Shown one piece after another: positions 15,766 to 23,653 of a stretch of DNA of 38,316 nt. The notes under the pieces are model-generated. The model ran no database searches. It saw nothing but the letters and a program-made list of their open reading frames with translations, and was not told where the DNA came from. Origin of the DNA: JAJZQD01 sp021847735 (GTDB lineage Bacteria > Bacillota > Thermincolia > Thermincolales > UBA2595); NCBI GenBank assembly GCA_027324025.1, contig DAHVYW010000015.1:1-38316 (forward strand), in the 5' to 3' direction. Positions within the stretch are counted from its first letter, which is position 1; the number at the start of each line of letters is the position of its first letter. Position numbers and translations under genes: made by a program.

Positions 15766-16886
15766 GTATACTGACTGTTAACTGTGGTAGTTCGTCATTG
15801 AAATACAAATTATTCCGGGATGATGAGACAGTATTGGGCCAAGGGACGGTTGATCGCATCGGCCTGCCGGGCAATGATATTGTCAATCATGACCAGGCTG
15901 TAAAGTATATTTTAGGAACCATTGATACTGGGGACTTGAAACTGGTGGGACATAGGTTTGTCCACGGTGGAGAAAGGTTTTCAAATCCGGTTTTGGTGGG
16001 TGATGCAACTGAACTGGAGTTGGAGAACCTGCTGGAATTGGCACCGTTGCATAATCCACCCAACCTTACAGGTATTAAAATATGCCGGGGGTTGTTAAAA
16101 GGGGTTCCACAGGTTGCTGTTTTTGACACGGCTTTCCACCAGACTATACCTGAACAAGCTTACCTCTATGGGCTTCCTTATGAACTGTATAACATAGGTA
16201 TCCGGCGGTACGGTTTCCACGGTATCTCTCACAAGTATGTGAGTCAAAGGGCTCTCCAAATCTCCGCCCGGATGTGTTTTAGCCCAGCCAGGATGATTAC
16301 CTGTCACCTGGGCAACGGCTCCAGTATTACTGCTGTCAAAGACGGTATCTCAGTTGAAAACAGCATGGGCTACACTCCCTTGGAGGGTCTGGTTATGGGT
16401 ACCCGTTCCGGGAGTATAGACCCGGCCTTGGTGCCGCTGCTGGAGGAACGGTTAAAACTCAGTTCCACACAAGTCATCCAATACCTTAACAAAAATTGCG
16501 GGGTTTTGGGTATTTCCGGAGTCAGCAGCGACTTCCGTGACCTCGAGCAGCATGCCCGGGAGGGAGACAGGCTTTGCCAGACAGCGTTAAAGGTATTTGT
16601 GCACAGTGTGATAAAATGCATTGGGGCCTACAGCGCCGTTCTGGGTGGACTGGATATGCTGGTTTTTACCGGGGGTATTGGTGAAAATTCCACCTATATC
16701 AGGAGGCAGGTGTGTAGCCATATTACATACCTTGGTGTGGAGATAAATGACCAAATTAACTCCGCCTGCCGGGGTGAGCAGGAAATCTCTGTCCCAAACT
16801 CTACGGTAAAAGTATTTGTAATTCCGACCAACGAGGAGCTTATGATAGCACGCGAGGCTTTAAAATGTATTAATACCGGTGCTTGA
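15762..16886 (+). CDS. ackA: Acetate kinase
   Basis: 374 residues, slightly shorter than the usual about 400. It makes ATP and acetate from acetyl phosphate. Motifs: VNCGSSSLKYKLF at the N-terminus, HRFVHGGERF, FDTAFHQTIPEQAYLYGLP, RYGFHGISHKYV, HLGNGSSITAV and GLVMGTRSGSIDP, then FTGGIGENS. The start overlaps the pduL stop (ATGA), so it is coupled to the microcompartment operon and gives the energy-yielding last step. No encapsulation peptide is seen, so it probably works in the cytosol. Confidence 0.96.
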   Translation: MSILTVNCGSSSLKYKLFRDDETVLGQGTVDRIGLPGNDIVNHDQAVKYILGTIDTGDLKLVGHRFVHGGERFSNPVLVGDATELELENLLELAPLHNPPNLTGIKICRGLLKGVPQVAVFDTAFHQTIPEQAYLYGLPYELYNIGIRRYGFHGISHKYVSQRALQISARMCFSPARMITCHLGNGSSITAVKDGISVENSMGYTPLEGLVMGTRSGSIDPALVPLLEERLKLSSTQVIQYLNKNCGVLGISGVSSDFRDLEQHAREGDRLCQTALKVFVHSVIKCIGAYSAVLGGLDMLVFTGGIGENSTYIRRQVCSHITYLGVEINDQINSACRGEQEISVPNSTVKVFVIPTNEELMIAREALKCINTGA

Positions 16887-16947
16887 CTGGTCAAAAATTA
16901 TATTTTAGACGCCGATAAATAACAATTTTACGGAAAGAGAGGTGAAA

Positions 16948-17100
16948 ATGATGGGATTAATGATAGGCTTGGTTTTAATCGCTATCGCCTTGTTCGTCGG
17001 ATTTGGCATTTTGGCCGTGGCTAACAACAGTGTTAGAAACTTTAAGGAAGAAGAGTATGTAAACTTTACGCAGCAGTTTATTGCTTCAAGCAAAAAGTAA
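16948..17100 (+). CDS. 50-residue single-span membrane peptide next to the permease
   Basis: An ATG at 16948 is preceded by AGAGAGGTGAAA. The peptide MMGLMIGLVLIAIALFVGFG begins a single transmembrane helix (about residues 3-25), followed by a short polar tail (NSVRNFKEEEYVNFTQQF) ending KK. It lies 33 bases before the permease and would be made together with it. Small one-helix partners are known for some secondary transporters, such as the small subunits beside certain amino acid symporters. That role is inferred from position and form. No family is recognised. Confidence 0.7.
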   Translation: MMGLMIGLVLIAIALFVGFGILAVANNSVRNFKEEEYVNFTQQFIASSKK

Positions 17101-17133
17101 GGTATAAAAAATGACAATAAAGGAGGGCTTATC

Positions 17134-18609
17134 GTGTCGCAATCCAGTAATGAGAACCGGCAAATTCAAAAGGATGCAACCGACCTACATAGTTTTGGGT
17201 ACGCGCAGCAGTTGCTGCGGGACATGGGCGGGTTTTCGAATTTCGCAATTTCTTTTTCAATCATATCGATTTTAACCGGTGCAGTTACCCTTTACGGATA
17301 CGGGTTAGGTATGGGTGGTCCGGGTGTTAACGGAATCGGCTGGCCCCTGGTGACAATTTTTACTCTGCTGGTGGCCGCCGGGATGGCCGAATTGGCTTCG
17401 GCTATTCCTACATCCGGTGCGCTGTACCACTGGTCAACCATTTTGGGTGGATCAGGATGGGGCTGGTTTACGGCATGGTTTAACATGGTAGGTCAGTTTG
17501 CTGTTACCGCCGGGATAGATTTCGGGGCTGCCCAGTTCCTGGCCCCTTTACTCGGAGTAAAGGAAGACTGGAATCACTTCCTCATTATTTACGGGGTAAT
17601 ACTGCTTTCCCACGGGGCATTAAATCATTTCGGGATTAAAATCGTGGCGAAGTTAAATGATTTCAGTGCTATCTATCACATCTTAGGTGTTTCCGCCCTG
17701 GTTATCGCATTATTGGTTTTTGGCCCCAAACATGATGTCGGCTATGTTTTCCAGACCGGCTTTACTACCAGCAAATTCCCTTACTGGTGGGCCTTCCTCT
17801 TGGGTCTGTTACAGGCACAGTGGACATATACAGGTTATGACGCTTCAGCACATACGACTGAAGAAACCATTAACCCCAGGGTAAAAGCCGCTTGGGGCGT
17901 TTACTCTTCCGTGCTGGTATCCGCAATTTTCGGATATATAATGTTAGTAGCAGTGACAAGTACCATCGGTGATACCGCGGCTGCTGCCGGGGCCACCAAC
18001 CCGTTTATCTATGTAGTTGAAAAATCACTGGGCGGCACGGCCGGCAGGGCAACCCTATGGATGGTAACCTTTGCCATGTGGTTCTGCGGTCTGTCCTCTG
18101 TGACGTCCAATTCCAGGATGATCTTCGCCTTTGCCCGTGACGGCGGGATGCCTGGCTCAAACCTCTGGTGTAAGGTGTCAAAGTCCTTCCGTACCCCTGC
18201 CCCGGCCATCTGGTTGTCAGTAGTTGTAGCCTTTTTGATGGCAGTATATAGCGGGGGCTACTCTGTAATCGTTTCAATCAGTACAATTGCCTTATATATC
18301 TCTTACGGTATTCCCCTGTTCCTGAAGCTGCGCGCCCAGTCGAAGGGTGTTTGGACCCCGCAGCATAACGGTCCGTGGAACCTTGGCAAATGGAGTGGAC
18401 TTGTCAATACTCTTGCTTTGATTTGGATACTTTTTATCACTGTGCTTTTCATTGCTCCGCCCAACCAGTTAACAGGCTATACCATGGGGAGCGTTACCGT
18501 CCTGTTGATCCTGTACTACCTGCTCAGTGTCCGGAACTGGTTTAGTGGGCCCAACTTTAAGGAAGACGATCAAAAAATCTCAGCACTGGAACATGAAATC
18601 GGTCTTTAA
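17134..18609 (+). CDS. APC-superfamily permease, probable ethanolamine importer
   Basis: 491 residues, GTG start with an AAAGGAGGG site. About 12 hydrophobic segments cover the chain. Early segments FGYAQQLLRDMGGFSNFAIS and GPGVNGIGWPLVT match the amino acid/choline/GABA permease branch of the APC superfamily; WTYTGYDASAHTTEETINP is its conserved central motif. It ends the microcompartment operon, and no EutH or other transporter is present, so ethanolamine is the most likely substrate. Other amines or amino acids cannot be excluded from sequence alone. Confidence 0.82.
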   Translation: MSQSSNENRQIQKDATDLHSFGYAQQLLRDMGGFSNFAISFSIISILTGAVTLYGYGLGMGGPGVNGIGWPLVTIFTLLVAAGMAELASAIPTSGALYHWSTILGGSGWGWFTAWFNMVGQFAVTAGIDFGAAQFLAPLLGVKEDWNHFLIIYGVILLSHGALNHFGIKIVAKLNDFSAIYHILGVSALVIALLVFGPKHDVGYVFQTGFTTSKFPYWWAFLLGLLQAQWTYTGYDASAHTTEETINPRVKAAWGVYSSVLVSAIFGYIMLVAVTSTIGDTAAAAGATNPFIYVVEKSLGGTAGRATLWMVTFAMWFCGLSSVTSNSRMIFAFARDGGMPGSNLWCKVSKSFRTPAPAIWLSVVVAFLMAVYSGGYSVIVSISTIALYISYGIPLFLKLRAQSKGVWTPQHNGPWNLGKWSGLVNTLALIWILFITVLFIAPPNQLTGYTMGSVTVLLILYYLLSVRNWFSGPNFKEDDQKISALEHEIGL

Positions 18610-18688
18610 TACTTACAGATTAATAAAAATCAAGCCAGACCCCGCAGCTACCAAGTAATTACTGCCATATGCCACCACCTCAAAGTGG

Positions 18689-19144
18689 GTGGCTGTGCCG
18701 GAAGGCACTGTTGTCCAACTGGCTCCGGTCGGGGAAGTCAGAACGGTTCCAATATACCCGACGGCAACAAAGGTGCTGCGGCGGAATGATGATTTGATTA
18801 AGGCCTCCGGCTACCGGATTTCCCCGACGGAAGTAGAAAATGCCCTGGCATCTCATCCCGCGGTTTTGGAATCTGCGGCAGTGGAGAGCCCCGACCAGGT
18901 AAGGGGCAATATTGTCAAAGCCTATGTCGTCCTGCGGTCAGGTTATGTGCCTTCACAGGAGTTGATCAAGGAAATCCAGGAACATGTTAAAAGGGAGGCC
19001 ACTCCGTTTAAATATCCCTGGAAAATTGAGTTTGTAGAAGCACTGCCTAAGACCCAAAGCGGAAAATTAAACGGAAGGAACTGCGGGCAGCCGAGTTTAG
19101 CCGGTTCTCTGCAAGCCAGGTCGCAGCGAGTGCTGAGTAATTAA
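18689..19144 (+). pseudogene. Remnant of an AMP-forming acyl-CoA synthetase, 5' truncated and frameshifted
   Basis: From about residue 31 the frame encodes the C-terminal domain of acetyl/acyl-CoA synthetases: RNDDLIKASGYRISPTEVEN, then PVLESAAV-like and FKYPWKIEFVEALPKTQSGK, which includes the catalytic lysine region. The ATP-binding core is missing. Near 19069 a one-base frameshift replaces the expected KIKRKELRAAEF by LNGRNCGQPSL; the correct ending is present in the other frame and stops at 19140. The first about 30 residues (VPEGTVVQLAPVGEVRTVP) do not fit a synthetase and probably come from another gene or noise at the truncation point. It is not expected to be active. Confidence 0.8.
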
Positions 19145-19174
19145 GTAAAAGAACCAATTTCACGTAAATAGTAT

Positions 19175-19210
19175 AAAAAGGCCGCTGGGTTAGCCACCCA
19201 GCGGCTTTTT
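19175..19210 (+). terminator. Strong intrinsic terminator after the synthetase remnant
   Basis: GCCGCTGGGT (19181-19190) pairs with ACCCAGCGGC (19196-19205) around TAGCC, flanked by As before and TTTTT after, with one unpaired G at 19180. The flanking A and T runs would let it stop transcription from either direction. Confidence 0.88.
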
Positions 19211-19243
19211 GGGCTGCTTAATTTCTGTTTTACAGCGGTAAAT

Positions 19244-21112
19244 CACATATTCCGCACCCTCGCGAGCAAATAAAAACTAATTTTTCAGCTCCGAAAAAAA
19301 TTCTAGGTGCTAATCCGACTACTTTTTTTAGGCTCAACATATATGGTTTCATCAAATCCAGCAAGAACCAAAAGCCTTCTAATTTGGTTGTTAATAAGGT
19401 TTTTAGGTAGCCTTCGAACTATCATGTTATCGAAAATCATACGCGCTACATGAATCGAGCTTAACATAGCCAGGATCATTGTGCCGGTAGGAGAATCGCT
19501 TTTTTTCTTACCTGGTATTATCAATATTTCATTTTCTTTTTTAAGGTTTTTCCTCACACGCCGTTCTAATAAGGAAAAGATCAGTAAAGCCATAAGAAAT
19601 ATATACCCTAAAGCCATTACTCGATCAGGAGTTTTCACATAAATGCCGTCTATGAAGGTTGGGTCTTTAAGGAAGCGGAACCGTACTTCTACGGCAGTTT
19701 GTTCTTTGTACTCCTTCAAAATATCTAAGGCCGAAAGCTCCTGCTCTGCCAAAATATTGGTCATCAAAATAAAAGTACTTGCTTTGGCCCGCAAATCTGC
19801 AATAAGTTCTTCGCTAGGTGGTTTAACCTCTGCCTCTAAGCAGTAAGTTGTTTCCGTGTCAGGTTGGGAATCGGCCTTCGGTCTACCGGCCTTCCTTTTG
19901 ACTGTTGTTTCTTCACGTATATTGCCGGTTAGATCGTGTAGGATATTGCTTCGTTCTTTAAGAAAAAGCTGCCATTCTTTGTGAGCATCAGCTTTGCAGT
20001 AAAAAACACGTTTACCAAGCTCACGGCAATCCTTGTCAAGCTTTTCCCGTTCCTTCTCTATCCGCCTGGTAATGGTTTTCTCTTTGCGAGCGTCCAGATT
20101 AGATGAATGGAAGGTGATAAACCTGTATCTCTGACCGTCAAGTTCCCTAATGGTACTTTGAGCTTGGTATTGAGAAGCATTTTTCTTTTGACTAACAGCC
20201 CCAAGAGTTATCCAGCGTCCCGTTTTCCAGGCCCATTGTTTAACTTCCTCCGCCATGCCAAAGGTTTCTGGTAGTCGGGAAATAAAACGCACTTTCTGGC
20301 TTTGAAGAACAGCCAGGTTGTCCTTTGTTATTAAGGCTGAGTCGGCTATATAAATGCTATCCTTATCCACTGCGGGTAGGATTTCATGTAACTTGTTTAA
20401 GACTTCGTTATTCCATGTCTTATCACTGGAATTACCGGCTCTTAGTTCACCATAAAGCGGTATGCCTTCGTTGTTAGTGATTAGACCATACATAAACTGC
20501 TTTAGATCAGCACGGTGGTCTTTGCTGTATCCATAAGTAATAAACAGATTATCTTCATCCTCTGATGGCTGACTATCTTCATAAATTCCGTAAACGGATT
20601 TGGATGTGGTATCAGCATGAACGCTGGTAAGTTTAATTTCGTGCTTGGTCACGGCTGATAGTACTAAGTTCCCAAAAATCTGTTTGGGATTAGCGTCTGC
20701 CACTTTATCTAGAGCCCTTCCTAATGCGTCATCATTAAAAGCATCAGCTTCTATACCTGAGCCAAAAAGCAGTTCTACATCTTGCTCAGAAAAGTATTCT
20801 TCTACCCGGTAAAGGGCTTTGCGACCAGATAAAACATTAATAACTAGCCCTTTAATAAGTGTTCCGGGTGATGTTCGACATTGTTTGGGATCCCACCGAA
20901 CAATTCTATCAATAATGTCGGACAACTCAAGTTCATCACAAAAGTTGGCAATTAAAGGCGCACTGCCTACGTGACTGATAATTAGCCCATCGATCGGGGA
21001 ACTCATATAGCCTCAACTCCTTATTAGAGTAAAGGTTTCGACATGTTTTTTATAAATCCTTTCAAAATTTAAAAAATTTAAAACTTTTTTCGGGCAGGGT
21101 GCGGAATATGTG
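19244..21112 (-). mobile_element. Complete IS1634-type insertion sequence (1869 bp)
   Basis: The ends are perfect 17-bp inverted repeats, CACATATTCCGCACCCT at 19244-19260 and AGGGTGCGGAATATGTG at 21096-21112. They are flanked by a direct repeat GTAAAT (19238-19243 and 21113-21118), which is the target site duplication. The element contains one intact transposase on the minus strand. Family (IS1634) is assigned from the transposase. Intact ends, intact gene and perfect duplication indicate a recent insertion. It landed between the terminator at 19175-19210 and the hairpin at 21125-21155, so no working gene is disrupted. Confidence 0.93.
19303..21006 (-). CDS. IS1634-family DDE transposase
   Basis: 567 residues with AAGGAG upstream on the minus strand. 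The N-terminal region (about 1-110) has the DUF4277 form seen in IS1634 transposases (IISHVGSAPLIANFCDELEL). The DDE catalytic core is visible: first Asp in LTSVHADTTS, second Asp in SIYIADSALIT, and Glu in YKEQTAVEVRFRFLKDP near the C-terminus. The frame is open over its whole length, so it is likely functional. It lies inside terminal repeats that are intact on both sides. Confidence 0.93.
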   Translation of the reverse strand: MSSPIDGLIISHVGSAPLIANFCDELELSDIIDRIVRWDPKQCRTSPGTLIKGLVINVLSGRKALYRVEEYFSEQDVELLFGSGIEADAFNDDALGRALDKVADANPKQIFGNLVLSAVTKHEIKLTSVHADTTSKSVYGIYEDSQPSEDEDNLFITYGYSKDHRADLKQFMYGLITNNEGIPLYGELRAGNSSDKTWNNEVLNKLHEILPAVDKDSIYIADSALITKDNLAVLQSQKVRFISRLPETFGMAEEVKQWAWKTGRWITLGAVSQKKNASQYQAQSTIRELDGQRYRFITFHSSNLDARKEKTITRRIEKEREKLDKDCRELGKRVFYCKADAHKEWQLFLKERSNILHDLTGNIREETTVKRKAGRPKADSQPDTETTYCLEAEVKPPSEELIADLRAKASTFILMTNILAEQELSALDILKEYKEQTAVEVRFRFLKDPTFIDGIYVKTPDRVMALGYIFLMALLIFSLLERRVRKNLKKENEILIIPGKKKSDSPTGTMILAMLSSIHVARMIFDNMIVRRLPKNLINNQIRRLLVLAGFDETIYVEPKKSSRIST

Positions 21113-21124
21113 GTAAATACACAA

Positions 21125-21155
21125 CAAAGTGCACCACTTTAACGGGTGCACTTTG
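21125..21155. terminator. Bidirectional hairpin terminator
   Basis: CAAAGTGCACC (21125-21135) pairs perfectly with GGTGCACTTTG (21145-21155) around a 9-base loop. The plus side is followed by TTTATTTTATT. On the minus strand it lies 10 bases after the stop of the CotJC-like remnant, so it probably belonged to that gene. Confidence 0.75.
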
Positions 21156-21165
21156 TTTATTTTAT

Positions 21166-21324
21166 TCAATAACACTTCTTCGTATTCATCCAGGTTTGCA
21201 CATTATCCAGGACTTCGCCGAATCTCTGGAAGTGCACTACTTCCCGGTCCCGCAGGAACTTGATGGTGTCGTTGACACACGGGTCGTCACTTAGGGTCAG
21301 GACATGTATTACCAGTGTTTCCAT
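21166..21324 (-). pseudogene. C-terminal remnant of a CotJC / manganese-catalase-like protein
   Basis: On the minus strand, an ATG at 21324 opens a 52-residue frame ending at 21166. The segment LSDDPCVNDTIKFLRDREVV followed by HFQRFGEVLDNVQ and a KKCY tail is the C-terminal helix of CotJC/manganese-catalase proteins, which are found in spore coats. The rest of the ferritin-like fold is absent, and no ribosome site precedes the ATG. The frame stays open a little upstream (PTRFLMETL) without further recognisable homology. It is therefore a decayed fragment. Confidence 0.72.
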
Positions 21325-21345
21325 AAGGAAGCGTGTTGGAGTGTA

Positions 21346-21354
21346 TGGTATAAT
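21346..21354 (+). promoter_or_regulatory. Extended -10 promoter candidate for the NarL-type two-component genes
   Basis: TGGTATAAT is a TGn-TATAAT extended -10 element about 60 bases before the kinase start at 21414. No good -35 box is seen at the usual spacing, which extended -10 promoters do not strictly need. Confidence 0.4.
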
Positions 21355-21413
21355 AAGCGTGCAAATTCATATAATGTCGGTGTTCAAGAAAATTATGATG
21401 AAAGAGGGATTTT

Positions 21414-22820
21414 ATGGGGAATATTTCGGATATTTTTTTCGGTAATGAGTATTCCCTCTATTTCTTTTATGGATTGGCTTTTGTCATTACCGGGTTTTTG
21501 TTGTTAATGAGAGTTCAGCGGAAATTTGAGTTTGGGAAAAGAGTCTGGCTGCTTTCCGGTTTTGCCCTGGTACATGGGATTGCAGAACTGATACACGGTT
21601 GGATATACCTTCAGAAAAACTATATCTTTTATTATGATGTATCATGGGCCTTTTTGTTTGAAAGGATTCTCATTTCCGCCTCATTCATGCTTCTGTTTTA
21701 CTTTGGAATCGAACTTGTGTTAATTGTCAAACCGGAGCTGCGATTCCTAAGAATAGTTCCTGCTATGTTATGGGTTGCCTGGGTAGTGTATTTTATCGGA
21801 TGGAAGCTTTATATTAATGAAGCTACGTCGGCCGAATCAGTTTATATTGGTTTTGTAACTTCCCGCTATTTATTAGGCTTTCCTTCAGCCATAATCACTG
21901 CAATTGGACTATATATGCAGCTAGAGCTAGGGAATTATCTGTCGATACCTCAACTAAATAAATATATTAAAGCCAGTTCATTTGCTTTTGCGCTATATGG
22001 AATCATGGCAGGCCTTATTGTCCGCCCTGGAAATTTCTTTCCGGCTAATATAATTAACAGTGACAACTTGGTGAATATTACGGGAATTCCGGTAGAGGTA
22101 TTTAGGATGGCCTGTGCCATAATTATCGCTTATTTCGTTATTAAATCCCTGCAGGCCATCGATTCCGAGGTTTTACGGCGGCTTGAACTGGCTGAGGTTA
22201 ACCAGGCGGTGTTTGAGGAGCGGGAACGCATCAGCCGGGATATTCATGACGGTGTTTTGCAGTCAGTATATTCGGTAGGACTTCGGCTTGAAAGGTGTAT
22301 GTTAACCTATAATGGGCAGATTGATGAAGAACAAGTAAAAGACATGGAATTTTCGGTTAACAAGTTAAATGATGTGATGTTTGATATTCGCCAGTTTATA
22401 AGGCACCTGACAGCACCGGAATCCTGCCCTGATATCCAGACAATTGCGGCTGAAGTTACCGAAGAATTCAAGATGTACCCGGAATACAAATTTAAATTAA
22501 TCATGACAGGAAAGCCTATATACCTGGATAACAGTAAACTTATTAACATTTACTATTTCATCAAAGAAGGCCTTAGTAACGTCCGAAAGCATAGTTCTGC
22601 CAATAATGTTTTTCTGGAGGTGCGATTTGATGAAGGGGGTCTTAAAATTCGAATCAGGGATGACGGTGTTGGTTTGGATGCCAGAGAGCACGGTGAAAAC
22701 AACCTCCAGGGAATGGGTCTTAGAAACATGTATGAGCGTGCCCAAAGATTGAATGCGCGCTTAAATTTCAAGTCCAGCCCCGGGTTCGGAACAGAAGTAT
22801 TGTTGGATATACCTGTTTAA
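21414..22820 (+). CDS. Membrane sensor histidine kinase, NarX/LiaS type (HisKA_3)
   Basis: 468 residues; start preceded by AAAGAGGG. Residues about 15-245 hold around seven hydrophobic segments (YFFYGLAFVITGFLLLM, then several more to CAIIIAYFVIKSL), a multi-span membrane sensor with no large outside loop. Then comes the HisKA_3 box ERERISRDIHDGVLQSVYSV with phosphoacceptor His278, and an HATPase domain (FIKEGLSNVRKHSSA, RDDGVGLD, GMGLRNMYERAQ). The cognate regulator follows after 33 bases. The signal is not evident; the downstream cytochrome genes suggest a redox or respiratory cue (inference). Confidence 0.9.
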   Translation: MGNISDIFFGNEYSLYFFYGLAFVITGFLLLMRVQRKFEFGKRVWLLSGFALVHGIAELIHGWIYLQKNYIFYYDVSWAFLFERILISASFMLLFYFGIELVLIVKPELRFLRIVPAMLWVAWVVYFIGWKLYINEATSAESVYIGFVTSRYLLGFPSAIITAIGLYMQLELGNYLSIPQLNKYIKASSFAFALYGIMAGLIVRPGNFFPANIINSDNLVNITGIPVEVFRMACAIIIAYFVIKSLQAIDSEVLRRLELAEVNQAVFEERERISRDIHDGVLQSVYSVGLRLERCMLTYNGQIDEEQVKDMEFSVNKLNDVMFDIRQFIRHLTAPESCPDIQTIAAEVTEEFKMYPEYKFKLIMTGKPIYLDNSKLINIYYFIKEGLSNVRKHSSANNVFLEVRFDEGGLKIRIRDDGVGLDAREHGENNLQGMGLRNMYERAQRLNARLNFKSSPGFGTEVLLDIPV

Positions 22821-22853
22821 CTATGTTTAATTTAAGAAAAGGGGTAAAATGAT

Positions 22854-23510
22854 ATGGACACTTTGAGGGTACTAATCGTAGACGACCATGAAGTAGTCAG
22901 GGTGGGTCTGGTATCATTTATCCAGTGTCATAAAGACCTGCAGGTAATAGGTGAGGCTGATAATGGCTCTGATGCTGTTTCCAAAACTCTGACTTTGAAG
23001 CCTGATGTGGTTGTAATGGATATACGACTGGGTGAAGGTATAAGCGGCATTGAGGCCTGTCGTGAGATTCGTAAGGCTGATACCGGCGTAAAGATAATTA
23101 TGCTGACATCATTTTCAGATGACGAAACTCTCGTATCTTCTATAATGGCAGGGGCTCAGGGGTTTGTTGTAAAACAGCTTAAGGGCAAGGAACTGGTTAA
23201 TGCAATTAGGACGGTAGGTAGGGGGGAATCCCTGTTGGATCCGTCTTCCACCGCCAAAGTGATGGAGTTTATGAAAAACGCCACAGATATGCATTCATCT
23301 TCCAAACAGACTTTATCCCTTCAGGAGAAAAGAGTCCTGGCCTTGATTGCGAAAGGCCTGAGCAACAGGGAGATCGCCAACAGGCTTATTTTAAGCGAAA
23401 AGACAGTCAAAAATTATGTCAGCAGCATTTTTAACAAGCTCGGTTTTAGCAACAGGGCAGAAGCTGCGGCTTATGCCGTGAAATATAATTACAAATTTGA
23501 CCCAATTTAA
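22854..23510 (+). CDS. NarL/FixJ-type response regulator
   Basis: 218 residues. The receiver domain has Asp10-Asp11, phosphoacceptor Asp56 (VVVMDIRLGEG), Thr/Ser in MLTSFSDDE and the Lys of GFVVKQ. The C-terminal LuxR-type helix-turn-helix has LSLQEKRVLALIAKGLSNRE and SEKTVKNYVSSIFNKLGFSN. It is paired with the kinase just upstream. The terminator at 23511-23537 ends this two-gene unit. The likely targets are the cytochrome genes that begin just after, where CAAAGACTC repeats are found. Confidence 0.93.
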   Translation: MDTLRVLIVDDHEVVRVGLVSFIQCHKDLQVIGEADNGSDAVSKTLTLKPDVVVMDIRLGEGISGIEACREIRKADTGVKIIMLTSFSDDETLVSSIMAGAQGFVVKQLKGKELVNAIRTVGRGESLLDPSSTAKVMEFMKNATDMHSSSKQTLSLQEKRVLALIAKGLSNREIANRLILSEKTVKNYVSSIFNKLGFSNRAEAAAYAVKYNYKFDPI

Positions 23511-23537
23511 TCCGGACTTCGGTCCGGAATTTTTTTT
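23511..23537 (+). terminator. Intrinsic terminator of the two-component unit
   Basis: TCCGGAC (23511-23517), tetraloop TTCG, GTCCGGA (23522-23528), then A and eight Ts (23530-23537). It begins immediately after the stop codon of the regulator. Confidence 0.93.
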
Positions 23538-23587
23538 GTCTATTTACCAGTACTTTTGTCCATATGATTTTTGCTTTCGTACATTTC

Positions 23588-23646
23588 CAAAGACTCAGAA
23601 CAAAGACTCTGGAAATAGGGACCGGAACCTTTACAACTTGAGTCTT
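23588..23646 (+). promoter_or_regulatory. CAAAGACTC repeats, candidate operator of the cytochrome cluster
   Basis: CAAAGACTC occurs at 23588-23596 and 23601-23609 (13-base period). An inverted GAGTCTT lies at 23640-23646. TTTCCA (23584-23589) and TGGAAA (23610-23615) frame the direct pair. All lie in the 116 bases between the NarL-type regulator and the first cytochrome gene. Repeated short sites are usual for NarL-type regulators; binding is inferred. Confidence 0.45.
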
Positions 23647-23653
23647 ACGGCAC

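Noticed and set aside
18668..18692. Hairpin GCCACC...GGTGGC after the permease as a terminator
   Set aside because: Short stem with a bulge and no T-run; it lies at the edge of a chimeric frame.
21031..21045. Single TTCGACA (reverse Spo0A box) before the transposase
   Set aside because: A lone 7-mer is expected several times by chance in this length; no tandem partner.
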